Assembly (NCBI RefSeq): GCF_022748595.1
Contig: NZ_JALDSX010000017.1
Span: forward strand, 1-64,000
DNA: 64,000 bases
Direction of reading: 5' to 3'
Origin: Brevibacterium sp. ZH18
Lineage (GTDB): Bacteria > Actinomycetota > Actinomycetes > Actinomycetales > Brevibacteriaceae
The notes beneath the pieces were generated by a model that was not told where the DNA came from, did not search any database, and worked only from the letters and a program-made list of their open reading frames with translations. Shown here one piece after another: positions 52,940 through 61,331 of the stretch (position 1 is the first letter of the stretch; each line of letters opens with the position of its first letter). The translations under genes and the position numbers were made by a program.

Positions 52940-53812
52940 TCAGTCGATCTTGCCGATGGGTTCGCGCTTCTCGGCTTGGAACTGGTCTTCGGCGCGACCG
53001 CGGGCCCAGTAGGCCGTGATCGAGAGTGCCTCGCGGGGCACGTCACGGTCCTTGAGGACTGTGCGGATCGCCTTGATCGTCTCGCGCTCGCCGTGGGCGA
53101 AGACCTGCGGGGTGCCCTCGGGCCAGTCGAGGTCGCGGACGGCAGCGATGAGGGCATCGTCGCTGCTGACCCAGGTGACGGTGACTCCGGCTGGAGTCGC
53201 GGGCAGCACCCGATCAGCTTCCTCCGAGACGCAGGCGATGACATGGCCCTTCACTTCGGTGTCCATCGCTTCGAGCGCTGTGCTGACAGCGGGGATGGCC
53301 GTGTGATCGGCGATGAGCAGGTGCCACGGGGAATCGGTCTCCGGGCGGTATTTGCCCCCGGGGCCCACCATGACGATCGGGTCGCCCGGTTGGGCATTCT
53401 TCGCCCAAGGTCCGGCGACGCCGACATCGCCGTGGACGACGAAGTCGATTGAGAGCCACTTCTCGTCCTCATTGAGCTCACGCACTGTGTACGTCCGTTT
53501 TCGGGGCAGCTTCTCCGGGGAGTTCTCCCGCAGATCGGCCAGATCGTAGGGCGGTGTCAGTCCGTGCTGCGGATCGGCGAAGAGGATCTTGACATATTTG
53601 TCTGTCGAGTCGTTGCTGGCCAGCTCGTCGAAGCCGTCGCCGCCGACCCGGACTCGGATGAGGTTCGGAGTGATCTCTGTGACCGACTGGACTGACATGA
53701 TCGCCTGCGGACGCGCCGGGCGGGAAGAGCTGGCTGGACGCGCAGGGTCGTTTGAGCCGGCAGATCCTGGTGATTGGGTCGGGCGCGCATCGGAATTGGG
53801 AGGGGTCGTCAT
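52940..53812 (-). CDS. Siderophore-interacting protein (FAD-dependent ferric reductase)
   Basis: Cytoplasmic flavoprotein that reduces ferric siderophores to release iron. 290 residues from ATG 53812, with AAGGAAGG about 8 bases upstream; a 57-residue in-frame extension is rejected. The FAD-binding segment RTYTVRELN, the HGDVGVAGPWAKNAQPGD phosphate loop and a C-terminal GYWARGRAE-like end (here TAYWARGRAEDQF) are diagnostic. The N-terminal 30 residues are Pro/Ser-rich. A DtxR/IdeR-type box at 53873-53891 and a hairpin lie in its promoter and leader, so it should be iron-repressed. Confidence 0.94.
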   Translation of the reverse strand: MTTPPNSDARPTQSPGSAGSNDPARPASSSRPARPQAIMSVQSVTEITPNLIRVRVGGDGFDELASNDSTDKYVKILFADPQHGLTPPYDLADLRENSPEKLPRKRTYTVRELNEDEKWLSIDFVVHGDVGVAGPWAKNAQPGDPIVMVGPGGKYRPETDSPWHLLIADHTAIPAVSTALEAMDTEVKGHVIACVSEEADRVLPATPAGVTVTWVSSDDALIAAVRDLDWPEGTPQVFAHGERETIKAIRTVLKDRDVPREALSITAYWARGRAEDQFQAEKREPIGKID

Positions 53813-53835
53813 GGGTGCCTTCCTTGGAAAGGTCA

Positions 53836-53866
53836 GCGCCGAGGCGGTCGTGGACCACCTCGGCGC
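53836..53866 (-). promoter_or_regulatory. Hairpin in the leader of the siderophore-interacting protein gene
   Basis: GCGCCGAGG and CCTCGGCGC, 9-base perfect arms with a 13-base loop, lie between the iron box and the ribosome binding site. One arm is a copy of the recurrent CGCCGAGGTGG oligomer. It could be a weak attenuator or reflect the oligomer alone. Confidence 0.45.
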
Positions 53867-53872
53867 CGGAGG

Positions 53873-53891
53873 GTTTGTTAGCCTCACCTTA
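53873..53891. promoter_or_regulatory. DtxR/IdeR-type iron box
   Basis: The central TTAGCCT plus CACCTTA matches the 19-base consensus TTAGGTTAGCCTAACCTAA at 14 positions by my count. It sits about 60 bases upstream of the siderophore-interacting protein start. Iron-loaded DtxR/IdeR would block transcription there. Confidence 0.75.
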
Positions 53892-55223
53892 TCAGGGCGT
53901 ACGCTCGGCCATCTCCTTGCGACGGTCGTCGCGAACTCGCTTGAGTCCCTTGACGGTTTTGAGTGAGTCGATGATCTCCACACCAGGCAGGTCCGAGTCT
54001 GGCCCCTTGCACTTCATCAGGTTGTCCGGGTCCATAAGTACGACGCGGATTCCGTCGTCCTCGAGCCGAGACAGTGTCTCGGTGAGCATTCTGCGCGCGA
54101 TGCCGTTGATCTCGTTGACCCGGCGCAGGTCGAGGACGAAGACGTTCGTGCTGCCCGATGGGTCGTCCATGGCACGGATGACGTTTTCGGAGCCGCTCCA
54201 CTGGATGAGTCCCTGCAGACTGCAGATGCGGACCATGTCGCCCTTGGAGTCGACGAAGCGGCGGTCACGACGGATGATCGAACGGGCAGGCTCAGGGGCA
54301 TCCATGATGTGCAGGCTCAGCCGGTTCGAGAGGTCGCGGAAGATCTTGGCCCCGCGCACACTCGTCCCATGCTTGTCCAGACGCGGCGAGAACGTGGCGA
54401 TACCAACCTGACCAGGCATGACGCCGAAGACTCCGCCGGAGACACCGCTCTTCGCGGGGATCCCGATCTCAGTCATCCAGTCACCTGCTGCGTCGTACAT
54501 GCCGCAGGTCATCATCACCGCGAGCACCTGCCGGTTGACCCGCGGGGACAGCACCTGTTCTCCGCTGAGGGGATTGACGCCGCCACCGGCCAGAGTCGAA
54601 GCCATGATCGCGAGGTCCTTGGCTGTGACGAGCACCGAGCACTGCGAGATGTATCCGCGCACGACCTCGTCGGGGTCGTCGAGGAAGACGTCGTAGGAGC
54701 GCAGCATGTTCGAGATGGCGACATTGCGATAGGCGGCGCCCCATTCGCCTTCAGCCACATGCTCGTCGATCGTGAGCTCGCGGCCGGCGAACTTGGACAG
54801 TCCCGCGCGGGCGATCTCCGTGCGTTCGGCCAGACTGGCCCCGGGTTCGCCGAGGAGGGAGTGGACGGCCATGGCCCCGGCGTTGATCATGGGGTTGAGC
54901 GGCTTGCCCGACTTCTTGTCGAGGGAGAGCTCGTTGAACTTCTCACCGCTGGGTTCGACGCCGACCATTTCGAGGACGCGCGGCAGGCCGACCTGTTCGA
55001 GGGCGAGGCCGTAGATGAAGGGCTTCGACATCGACTGGATTGAGAATTCGTACTCGGCATCGCCCGAGGTGTACTTGACGCCGTCGAGCGTGGAGATGCA
55101 GATCCCGAGCTTCTCTGGATCGGCTGCGGCCAGATCGGGAATGTAGTCCGCGTTCTCACCTGATCGGTCCGACCGGTGACGGTCGAGCGTTTCGTCCAGG
55201 AAATCGGGAATAGGGGATCGCAT
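53892..55223 (-). CDS. glsA: Glutaminase with C-terminal STAS domain
   Basis: Hydrolyses glutamine to glutamate and ammonia using a serine-dependent beta-lactamase-like fold: SMSKPFIYG (Ser-x-x-Lys), then MINAGAMAVHSL and GVSGGVFGVMPGQ. Residues 1-305 are the glutaminase; about 330-435 form a STAS domain (ANVFVLDLRRVNEINGIAR, IRVVLMDPDNL). 443 residues against about 310 for the plain enzyme. GGAGG lies before the ATG. STAS domains bind nucleotides or proteins and may tune the activity. It ends against the iron box of the next gene. Confidence 0.95.
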   Translation of the reverse strand: MRSPIPDFLDETLDRHRSDRSGENADYIPDLAAADPEKLGICISTLDGVKYTSGDAEYEFSIQSMSKPFIYGLALEQVGLPRVLEMVGVEPSGEKFNELSLDKKSGKPLNPMINAGAMAVHSLLGEPGASLAERTEIARAGLSKFAGRELTIDEHVAEGEWGAAYRNVAISNMLRSYDVFLDDPDEVVRGYISQCSVLVTAKDLAIMASTLAGGGVNPLSGEQVLSPRVNRQVLAVMMTCGMYDAAGDWMTEIGIPAKSGVSGGVFGVMPGQVGIATFSPRLDKHGTSVRGAKIFRDLSNRLSLHIMDAPEPARSIIRRDRRFVDSKGDMVRICSLQGLIQWSGSENVIRAMDDPSGSTNVFVLDLRRVNEINGIARRMLTETLSRLEDDGIRVVLMDPDNLMKCKGPDSDLPGVEIIDSLKTVKGLKRVRDDRRKEMAERTP

Positions 55224-55376
55224 TGCACCTCCTGCATTGTCGTGAAGTCCAGTCGCACATGGAAGGGCCGGAAAGCCCGACTGCCATTCTCACACAGACT
55301 CGCGGATGAGTCGGGGTCGATGCTGATGTTGCAGGTCTGGCACCTCCACGCCATCGGCGCGCACGCTCCGCCGATT

Positions 55377-55382
55377 TACGCT
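55377..55382 (+). promoter_or_regulatory. Predicted -10 box of leaderless DUF2207-like gene
   Basis: TACGCT lies exactly six bases before ATG 55389 and no ribosome site is present; same layout as seven other genes here. Confidence 0.45.
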
Positions 55383-55388
55383 GATGCC

Positions 55389-56261
55389 ATGCACAAGATA
55401 GCCGCCATCATCCTCGCGAGCCTCATCGGGGTCGCCGCGATCGGCGTCATCGTCATGATCGTGGCTGAGGCACTCATGCCGATCTACGATGATTCGTCCG
55501 TGAAGCGTCGCCTCCCGCAGCAGGCGCTGACGCCCGAGGAGATGACCGTCACGGTCACCCCGCATCGTGATGGCACGATCCACGTCGCCGAAAGGCTGAT
55601 CTTCGACGCCTCTGCCACCGAGGACAGGCCGCTCTTCTGGAGCATCGGCGGCGAATCGATCGGCTGGAACGGCGGAGTCGGCGAGGGCGGCCAGTATGCC
55701 GTGATGCCCACAGTCAAGGATGTCACCGCGATCGAGTTGAGCACGGACGAGGGATCGACGCAGACGGACCCCGCCGAGGCTGCTGACCTCACCGTCGCCC
55801 GTGACGATTCCGACGTCGACGATCCGTTCTACGACGACGTCAGGTACACGATCACGAATGAGAAGTCTCGCGGTCAGTCATCAGGCGAGGTCACCGATTG
55901 GGGCCCGGGGCGGCACGTCGTCGACTTTGCCTATGTCCTCGACGACGTGTACCTCAAGGTGGAGGGGCGAGACCTGTTCGTCTTGCCGCTGAGCTTCCTC
56001 GAGGGTACGGGTGAGGCTCCGAGCCTGCGGACCATTTCGCTTGAGACCGGTGGGCCTCTTCTGTGTCTGCCGACGAACCGGGCGTTCAAACCCGACCCTG
56101 ACTGCACCGGTCTGACTCAGGGTGGTGCGGATCCCGTCGTCGAGGGCGGAACCCTGGCCTGGCGCCAGCTCAATCCTGTAACGAGCATCGGCGCCGTCGG
56201 GTTCGATGCGCCCAAGGGCATGTCGGTCGATCCGATCGATGTCTATGAGAACAAGAGGTGA
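55389..56261 (+). CDS. Membrane-anchored DUF2207-like extracytoplasmic protein, copy 1
   Basis: A 290-residue protein with one N-terminal membrane helix (about 5-27) and an exported beta-rich domain. The strand pattern TVTVTPHRDGTIHVAERLIFD resembles the opening of DUF2207 (YciQ-like) proteins, but the multi-helix C-terminal half of that family is missing. A Cys pair (LLCLPTNRAFKPDPDC) may form a disulfide. I start at ATG 55389, six bases after TACGCT. A related protein follows after 4 bases. Function unknown. Confidence 0.75.
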   Translation: MHKIAAIILASLIGVAAIGVIVMIVAEALMPIYDDSSVKRRLPQQALTPEEMTVTVTPHRDGTIHVAERLIFDASATEDRPLFWSIGGESIGWNGGVGEGGQYAVMPTVKDVTAIELSTDEGSTQTDPAEAADLTVARDDSDVDDPFYDDVRYTITNEKSRGQSSGEVTDWGPGRHVVDFAYVLDDVYLKVEGRDLFVLPLSFLEGTGEAPSLRTISLETGGPLLCLPTNRAFKPDPDCTGLTQGGADPVVEGGTLAWRQLNPVTSIGAVGFDAPKGMSVDPIDVYENKR

Positions 56262-56265
56262 GGTC

Positions 56266-57066
56266 ATGACCAGAAGAACAGGCTCCACCAGTGCCCGCAC
56301 TGGCAAAGGCACCGGTTTCAAGGCCCTGGTCATCGGTTCCATTGTCGTTGCGTGTGTCACCGCTGGGACCGTGACAGTCGGAACGCTGAGTGCAGGGCAG
56401 GCCGACGCCGCACCCAACCCCCTCATGAACGTAGAAGCGACGCACACCGTCACGATCGCCGACGACGGCAGCTACCGTGTGCACATCGACGAGACGATCG
56501 AGCAGGCCCTCGAGGCTGACTTCTCTTTCGGAGGCACCGTCCATGACGGGTTCCGGCTGCCCGACACCGAGGCTGTGCTCCCGCCCTATCTGCGTGCTCA
56601 GTACTCCGATCCGGCCATCACCATCGATGGTGAAGGCATCGAGACGAAGGTCGAGCACACGTTCCACGCTGTCGACATCTCTGCCCACGACGACTTCGAC
56701 GAAGGCAAGCATGCCGGTACCGTCGACTACCGAGTCACCGGAGCCGCTGTGCCGGCCGGAAATCGTGGGGCTGCCGAGAACCATGCTCACGCTGATGGCC
56801 AAGACGCCGAGAACCATGCTGACGCTGATGGCATCGTCGTCTATCTGCGACCGCTGCTGCCCGGCGACGTGACCGTGAAATCGGCGGCCGACATCGAAGC
56901 AGTCGAATGCGAGGATCTTCCCCTGACCAGCGACCCCTGTGGGAAGAAGTCAGGCGAGGGCTGGACGATCGGGGTCGAGGAGCTCACCGGCGGCGCGGCC
57001 GTGAAGATCACCCTCGACGCCGATGCTGCAGACCTTGCCGAGGCACAGATCGACACTGACTCATGA
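56266..57066 (+). CDS. Secreted DUF2207-like protein, copy 2
   Basis: A 266-residue protein with a signal peptide (hydrophobic core about 20-43, ending QADAA) and the same beta-rich opening VTIADDGSYRVHIDETIE as its upstream neighbour, so the two look like diverged tandem duplicates. AAGAGGTGAGG precedes the ATG, 4 bases after the first gene's stop. A His/Asp-rich duplication (AENHAHADG, AENHADADG) is near residue 172. A Cys pair (VECEDLP, DPCGKK) lies near the end. There is no C-terminal membrane helix. Function unknown. Confidence 0.75.
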   Translation: MTRRTGSTSARTGKGTGFKALVIGSIVVACVTAGTVTVGTLSAGQADAAPNPLMNVEATHTVTIADDGSYRVHIDETIEQALEADFSFGGTVHDGFRLPDTEAVLPPYLRAQYSDPAITIDGEGIETKVEHTFHAVDISAHDDFDEGKHAGTVDYRVTGAAVPAGNRGAAENHAHADGQDAENHADADGIVVYLRPLLPGDVTVKSAADIEAVECEDLPLTSDPCGKKSGEGWTIGVEELTGGAAVKITLDADAADLAEAQIDTDS

Positions 57067-58305
57067 GCCGAAGCGCCCATCGACGCGCAGCACAGCCTCG
57101 AGCAGCACGGAGATCCCAGGAACGATGTCACCGAGGTCGGTGAACTCTTCGGGGCAGTGGCTGCGACCGTCGACCGAGGGGACGAAGATCATCCCGACCT
57201 GGGTCTTCGCGGCGATGATCCCCGCATCGTGACCGGCCCCGGAGAACATGGTGGCACGGGACAGACCGAGATCATCTGCCACCTCGGCGATGGTCGAGGT
57301 GATCGGTTCGTGCAGAGGCACGGGAGCATCGTCGGTCGTCCACTCCATCTCCACGTGGACCCCGCGCTTCTCTGACTGCTCAGCGGCCGCCGAGGTGAGC
57401 CGACGCTGAGCTTCATTGAGCCATGAACCGTCGGGGCCGCGGAACTCGCCCTCGAGGCTGGCGGTGGCGGAGACGACGTTGACGGCCTCCGGGGTGAACT
57501 GGATCTGCCCGCTCGTGCCGCGAGTGTTCGTCCCGGACTCGGCGATCGCCTCGACGGCCAGGACTGTTCCAGCCGCCGCGCACCCGGCATCGGCACGAAC
57601 GTCCATCGGAGTCGTGCCCGCATGATCCTGTCGTCCGGTGAACAGAGCTTTGAAGTGGTTGATGCCGGTGATGGTCTCGACGACGCCGATCTGCTTGCCG
57701 ATCCGCTCAAGTTCAGGCCCCTGCTCGATGTGGAGTTCGAGGAAGGCCGTGACTTTCGAGAAGTCATAGGCTGCGTCGAGGAACGACTCGGGGTCGATCC
57801 CGGAGTCGGGCAGAGCCTGGGCAAGGCTGCGGCCGGTGGTGTCCACAGCGGCCAAGGTCGTGCGGTCGACAAGCCTGGTCATCGCCCGGGAGCCGACGCA
57901 GAAGAATCCGAAGTCATTGGGCTCCTCGTTGAAGAACACGACGACGACAAGGTCGTGGTCGAGCCGGACGTCGCTCTCCTGCAGCAGTCGAACCACTTCG
58001 ATGGCACCGAGGACTCCGGTGACCCCGTCGAAGCGGCCCCCGCCGTCGACGGTGTCCGTGTGCGATCCGAGCATGATCTCACGCCCGCCGAGGCGACCGC
58101 GCAGAACCCCGATCACGTTTCCTGCCCCGTCGATCCGAGTCTCCAACCCCGCCCGCTTCATGAGCGTGCGGGCGAAGTCGCGGCCGGCGATGTCGAATTC
58201 GCTCAGTGCTCGCCTCGTCCACCCGGGCCGATCAGAATCGGTCAGGGTCGAGAGTTCGGTGAGTTCGGCATGGAACCGTTCGCCTACTGGGGTGATCGTG
58301 CTCAT
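57061..58305 (-). CDS. M20 amidase (N-carbamoyl amino acid hydrolase/allantoate amidohydrolase type)
   Basis: Dizinc hydrolase removing ammonia and CO2 from carbamoyl or ureido compounds. Metal-site segments are MLGSHTDTVDGGGRFDGVTG, FFNEEPNDFGFFCVGSRAMT and FSGAGHDAG, in family order. 414 residues. It overlaps the 3' end of the convergent DUF2207-like gene by 6 bases and lies 58 bases beyond the SulP gene on the same strand, so it may be the last member of that operon. Allantoate, N-carbamoyl-beta-alanine and N-carbamoyl amino acids are all possible. Confidence 0.88.
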   Translation of the reverse strand: MSTITPVGERFHAELTELSTLTDSDRPGWTRRALSEFDIAGRDFARTLMKRAGLETRIDGAGNVIGVLRGRLGGREIMLGSHTDTVDGGGRFDGVTGVLGAIEVVRLLQESDVRLDHDLVVVVFFNEEPNDFGFFCVGSRAMTRLVDRTTLAAVDTTGRSLAQALPDSGIDPESFLDAAYDFSKVTAFLELHIEQGPELERIGKQIGVVETITGINHFKALFTGRQDHAGTTPMDVRADAGCAAAGTVLAVEAIAESGTNTRGTSGQIQFTPEAVNVVSATASLEGEFRGPDGSWLNEAQRRLTSAAAEQSEKRGVHVEMEWTTDDAPVPLHEPITSTIAEVADDLGLSRATMFSGAGHDAGIIAAKTQVGMIFVPSVDGRSHCPEEFTDLGDIVPGISVLLEAVLRVDGRFGS

Positions 58306-58363
58306 CGTCGAGTCCTCTTCTCAGTCTGTTTCGCTGTCTGTCTTTCGGCCCGTGTGCTTCTCG

Positions 58364-59875
58364 TCAGCCGCCCAAGCCGCCGGAGAGGCGGGCATGGATG
58401 GCTTCTGTGTACTGGTTCATGCCGAAGAGCTCGACTCTCTTGCCCAGGTGTTCGTACTTCGTCACGATCGCATCGAGGGCCGCCACCGACGAGGCATCCC
58501 AGATGTGGGAGCCGCTCATGTCGATGACGATGCGATCGGGGTCGTGGGAGTAGAGGAACTGCGTCGTCAGATCGTTCGACGAGGCGAAGAACAGCTCGCC
58601 GGTGACGCTATAGTGGGCGCCGACCTCGGTGACCACACGGTCAACGGTGACGAAGTGCGCGACGCGGCGCACGAAGAGAACACTGGCGATGAAGACGCCG
58701 ACGACGACGCCGATGGCGAGGTTTCCGGTCAGGACCACGACGACCACGGTGGCGATCATGACGAAGGTCTCGGACTTGGGCAGCACCATCAAGGTCGAGG
58801 GGCGGATCGAATGCCAGTCGAAGGTGTCGATGGACACGATCATCATGATCGCCACGAGCGCCGCCATGGGGATGATGCCGACGACATCGCCGAGGACGAC
58901 CACAAGGATGAGGAGGAACGCACCGGCCATGAACGTCGAGATGCGGGTCCGCGCCCCGGAGGCCTTCACATTGATCATGGTCTGCCCGATCATGGCGCAC
59001 CCGCCCATGCCGCCGAAGAGGCCGGAGATCATGTTCGCCACACCCTGGCCCCAGCTCTCACGGGTCTTGTTCGAGTGGGTGTCGGTGATCTCATCGACGA
59101 GTTTGGCCGTCATCAGCGACTCCATCAACCCGACCAGCGCCATCGCCAGCGAGTACGGGGCGATCGTGGCGAAGGTGTCCCAGGTCAGCGGCACATCGGG
59201 AATGAACAGCTGTGGCAGGCTGCGCGGCAGCTCACCCTGATCGCGGACGGTGGGCACGTCGATGGCGAAGAGCACTGTGATCGCGGTGATGAGGACGATG
59301 GCGACCAGGGGAGCGGGGACGACTTTCGTGATCTTCGGCAGCAGCACCATGACGACGATGCCGAGTGCCACAAGCGGATAGACCAGCCACGGCACGCCGA
59401 TGACGTGGGGCAGCTGTGCGGAGAAGACGAGGATCGACAGGGCGTTGACGAACCCGACCATGACGCTGCGGGGAATGAAGCGCATGAGCTTTGCGACGCC
59501 CGAGACCGCCAGCAGGATCTGGAAGACTCCGGCCAGCATGACGGTGGCGATGAAGAAGTCCATACCGTAGGTGCGCGCGACCGGGGCGATGACCAGTGCG
59601 ACAGCACCCGTCGCAGCCGAGATCATCGCGGGCCGGCCGCCGAGGAACGCGATCGAGATAGCCATGATGAATGCGGAGAACAGCCCGACCTTCGGGTCGA
59701 CGCCGGCGATGATCGAGAACGCGATCGCTTCAGGAATGAGAGCCAGCCCGACGACGAGCCCGGCGAGGACCTCGCGGGTGAGCAGCCTCGGCGATCGCAG
59801 TGCAGTGAGCACGCACGGTTCGGGGCGATACCGGCGGGGGTCGTCGATCGAGTTGATGGTCGGTGGTGTCGTCAC
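58364..59875 (-). CDS. SulP-family anion transporter with STAS domain
   Basis: A 503-residue SLC26/SulP carrier with about 12-14 membrane segments. Markers are [21 protein letters not shown] in the first segments and [20 protein letters not shown] later. A C-terminal STAS domain ([31 protein letters not shown]) is present. SulP proteins carry sulfate, bicarbonate or carboxylates. Its ATG overlaps the stop of the DUF2993 gene, which in turn overlaps lutC, so it is translated with the lactate operon and may import lactate or another substrate of it; that is inference. Confidence 0.9.
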   Translation of the reverse strand: MTTPPTINSIDDPRRYRPEPCVLTALRSPRLLTREVLAGLVVGLALIPEAIAFSIIAGVDPKVGLFSAFIMAISIAFLGGRPAMISAATGAVALVIAPVARTYGMDFFIATVMLAGVFQILLAVSGVAKLMRFIPRSVMVGFVNALSILVFSAQLPHVIGVPWLVYPLVALGIVVMVLLPKITKVVPAPLVAIVLITAITVLFAIDVPTVRDQGELPRSLPQLFIPDVPLTWDTFATIAPYSLAMALVGLMESLMTAKLVDEITDTHSNKTRESWGQGVANMISGLFGGMGGCAMIGQTMINVKASGARTRISTFMAGAFLLILVVVLGDVVGIIPMAALVAIMMIVSIDTFDWHSIRPSTLMVLPKSETFVMIATVVVVVLTGNLAIGVVVGVFIASVLFVRRVAHFVTVDRVVTEVGAHYSVTGELFFASSNDLTTQFLYSHDPDRIVIDMSGSHIWDASSVAALDAIVTKYEHLGKRVELFGMNQYTEAIHARLSGGLGG

Positions 59876-60573
59876 CTCAATGACACGCCCGTTCCGTGGA
59901 GGCTGATCTTGAGCCCGGCTTCCGTGGCTTCGATGTTCGTGAGCTCGAGGCCGGGCGGCAGAAAATCGAGGTCGATGACGATGTCGGAGATGGACGAGGT
60001 CAGGAACGAGGGAAGCGAATCGACGGGGACCTCAGCGGATCCGAGCTTGATCGTCGTGGCGTTGACGACGACTTTGCGTGACTGTGCCTTCGGCTCGATG
60101 CCGATGAGCAGGTCCTGGCCCAGCAGCGACCCTTTGAGGTAGAGCTGATCGTCGATCGTGGTGAAGGACATGTCCGACGGCAGAGAGGCGTGTTCGAAGG
60201 CCAGCGAATCGATCGTCCATAGCGGAATCACCGCGCTCGCCTCGACAGTGCCGATCGGTCGAGTGGTGTCGACGGGGGCGTCGAAGAGCTTCGCGTCGAC
60301 ATCGGTGAAGTCGACGTCCTCGTAGCGTGCCCGAGCGGCGGTGATATGCACCGTGTTGAGCTCTCCGCCGGCGATCTGGGTGAGAACAGGGAAGCCTTCG
60401 ACGTTGACATCGGCATCGCCGTAGGGCTTGAGGCTCTCGGCGATCTTCTGCTCGGTGGTGAAGTCGACCACGCGGTCAACGGCGATGATGGCAACGAGGA
60501 GGGTGGCCACGACGATGACTGCCGTGACGATGAGAGCCGTCCGGCGAGAACTCCGCCGAGGTGGTTCGTTCAC
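59872..60573 (-). CDS. DUF2993 (LmeA-like) membrane-anchored protein
   Basis: A 233-residue protein with one N-terminal membrane helix (about 13-33) and an exported domain of the actinobacterial DUF2993 family, seen from the opening [16 protein letters not shown] and the [17 protein letters not shown] strand pattern. Relatives such as mycobacterial LmeA act in cell-envelope lipid maturation or transport. The start is GTG, overlapping the lutC stop (GTGA), and its stop overlaps the SulP start. Its place inside a lactate operon is unexpected. Confidence 0.87.
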   Translation of the reverse strand: MNEPPRRSSRRTALIVTAVIVVATLLVAIIAVDRVVDFTTEQKIAESLKPYGDADVNVEGFPVLTQIAGGELNTVHITAARARYEDVDFTDVDAKLFDAPVDTTRPIGTVEASAVIPLWTIDSLAFEHASLPSDMSFTTIDDQLYLKGSLLGQDLLIGIEPKAQSRKVVVNATTIKLGSAEVPVDSLPSFLTSSISDIVIDLDFLPPGLELTNIEATEAGLKISLHGTGVSLR

Positions 60574-61331
60574 GTATCGACGATGACCACGTCGAGCGTG
60601 CGCGGTCCGTGCACACCTTCGACGCGTTTGAGTTCGATGTCGCTCGTGGCCGAGGGCCCGGAGATGAACGTCAGGGGTGCGCTCGGCTCCAGACGGGAGA
60701 TTCCCTCGGGCACGATGTCGACGATGTCCTCGACGCGGACCACGCACACGTGGTGGTCGGGGACCAGGGTGATCGCCCGTCTGCCGCAATCGTCGGATCC
60801 GTCGAGGACGATGGTTCCCGTCTGTGCGATCGACACCGCCGAGGCGGTCACCACCGCCGCCTGCGAGTCGAGTTCGGGGACGCTCAGTTGGGATCCCGGA
60901 GCATCGACGGAGACCTTGCCGGTGAACCCGTTCAGCCACGTGTCGTCGAGCCCTTTCGGGACGACGACAGCCGATCCGGGTTCGAGGAGTCCGACGATGG
61001 TCTCGGCAGGATCACCGGTGACGCGGTGGACGTTGGCCTTGTAGTCGACGAGGCGGTCGACGAGCAGTTCGATGAGGTCCTCACCCGAATGCGTGCCGGT
61101 GCGCAGGTAGTCTGCGCTCTGACCCACGACACCGCCCCCTGCGGCGGGAGCGCCTTGACGAGGGTGCGCGGACTCCGCGGCCGAGGAACTGTGTGAGCCG
61201 TCAGCGCGGGATGCGGCAGGGGAGCCGGAGGGAGCGCTGCCGGAGGTCGATGAGACGTACTCGCCCCCGCCTCGGCGACCGAGTGCCTCATTGATGCGGC
61301 CGAGGATCTCTTCGCGTGCGGTGTCCGTCAT
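60570..61331 (-). CDS. lutC: Lactate utilization protein C (LUD domain)
   Basis: Third subunit of the LutABC L-lactate oxidation complex. 253 residues from ATG 61331, which overlaps the lutB stop. N-terminal segment REEILGRINEALGRR and the LUD-domain end TIVLDGSDDCGRRAITLVPDHH are typical. A Ser/Ala/Gly-rich insertion (about residues 30-75) separates them. Its stop overlaps the following DUF2993 start. Confidence 0.93.
   Translation of the reverse strand: MTDTAREEILGRINEALGRRGGGEYVSSTSGSAPSGSPAASRADGSHSSSAAESAHPRQGAPAAGGGVVGQSADYLRTGTHSGEDLIELLVDRLVDYKANVHRVTGDPAETIVGLLEPGSAVVVPKGLDDTWLNGFTGKVSVDAPGSQLSVPELDSQAAVVTASAVSIAQTGTIVLDGSDDCGRRAITLVPDHHVCVVRVEDIVDIVPEGISRLEPSAPLTFISGPSATSDIELKRVEGVHGPRTLDVVIVDT

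Noticed and set aside
57836-60142. A 768-codon plus-strand frame opposite the SulP gene
   Set aside because: The protein is a low-complexity Asp/His/Arg run, it opposes well-conserved genes, and it has no start signal.
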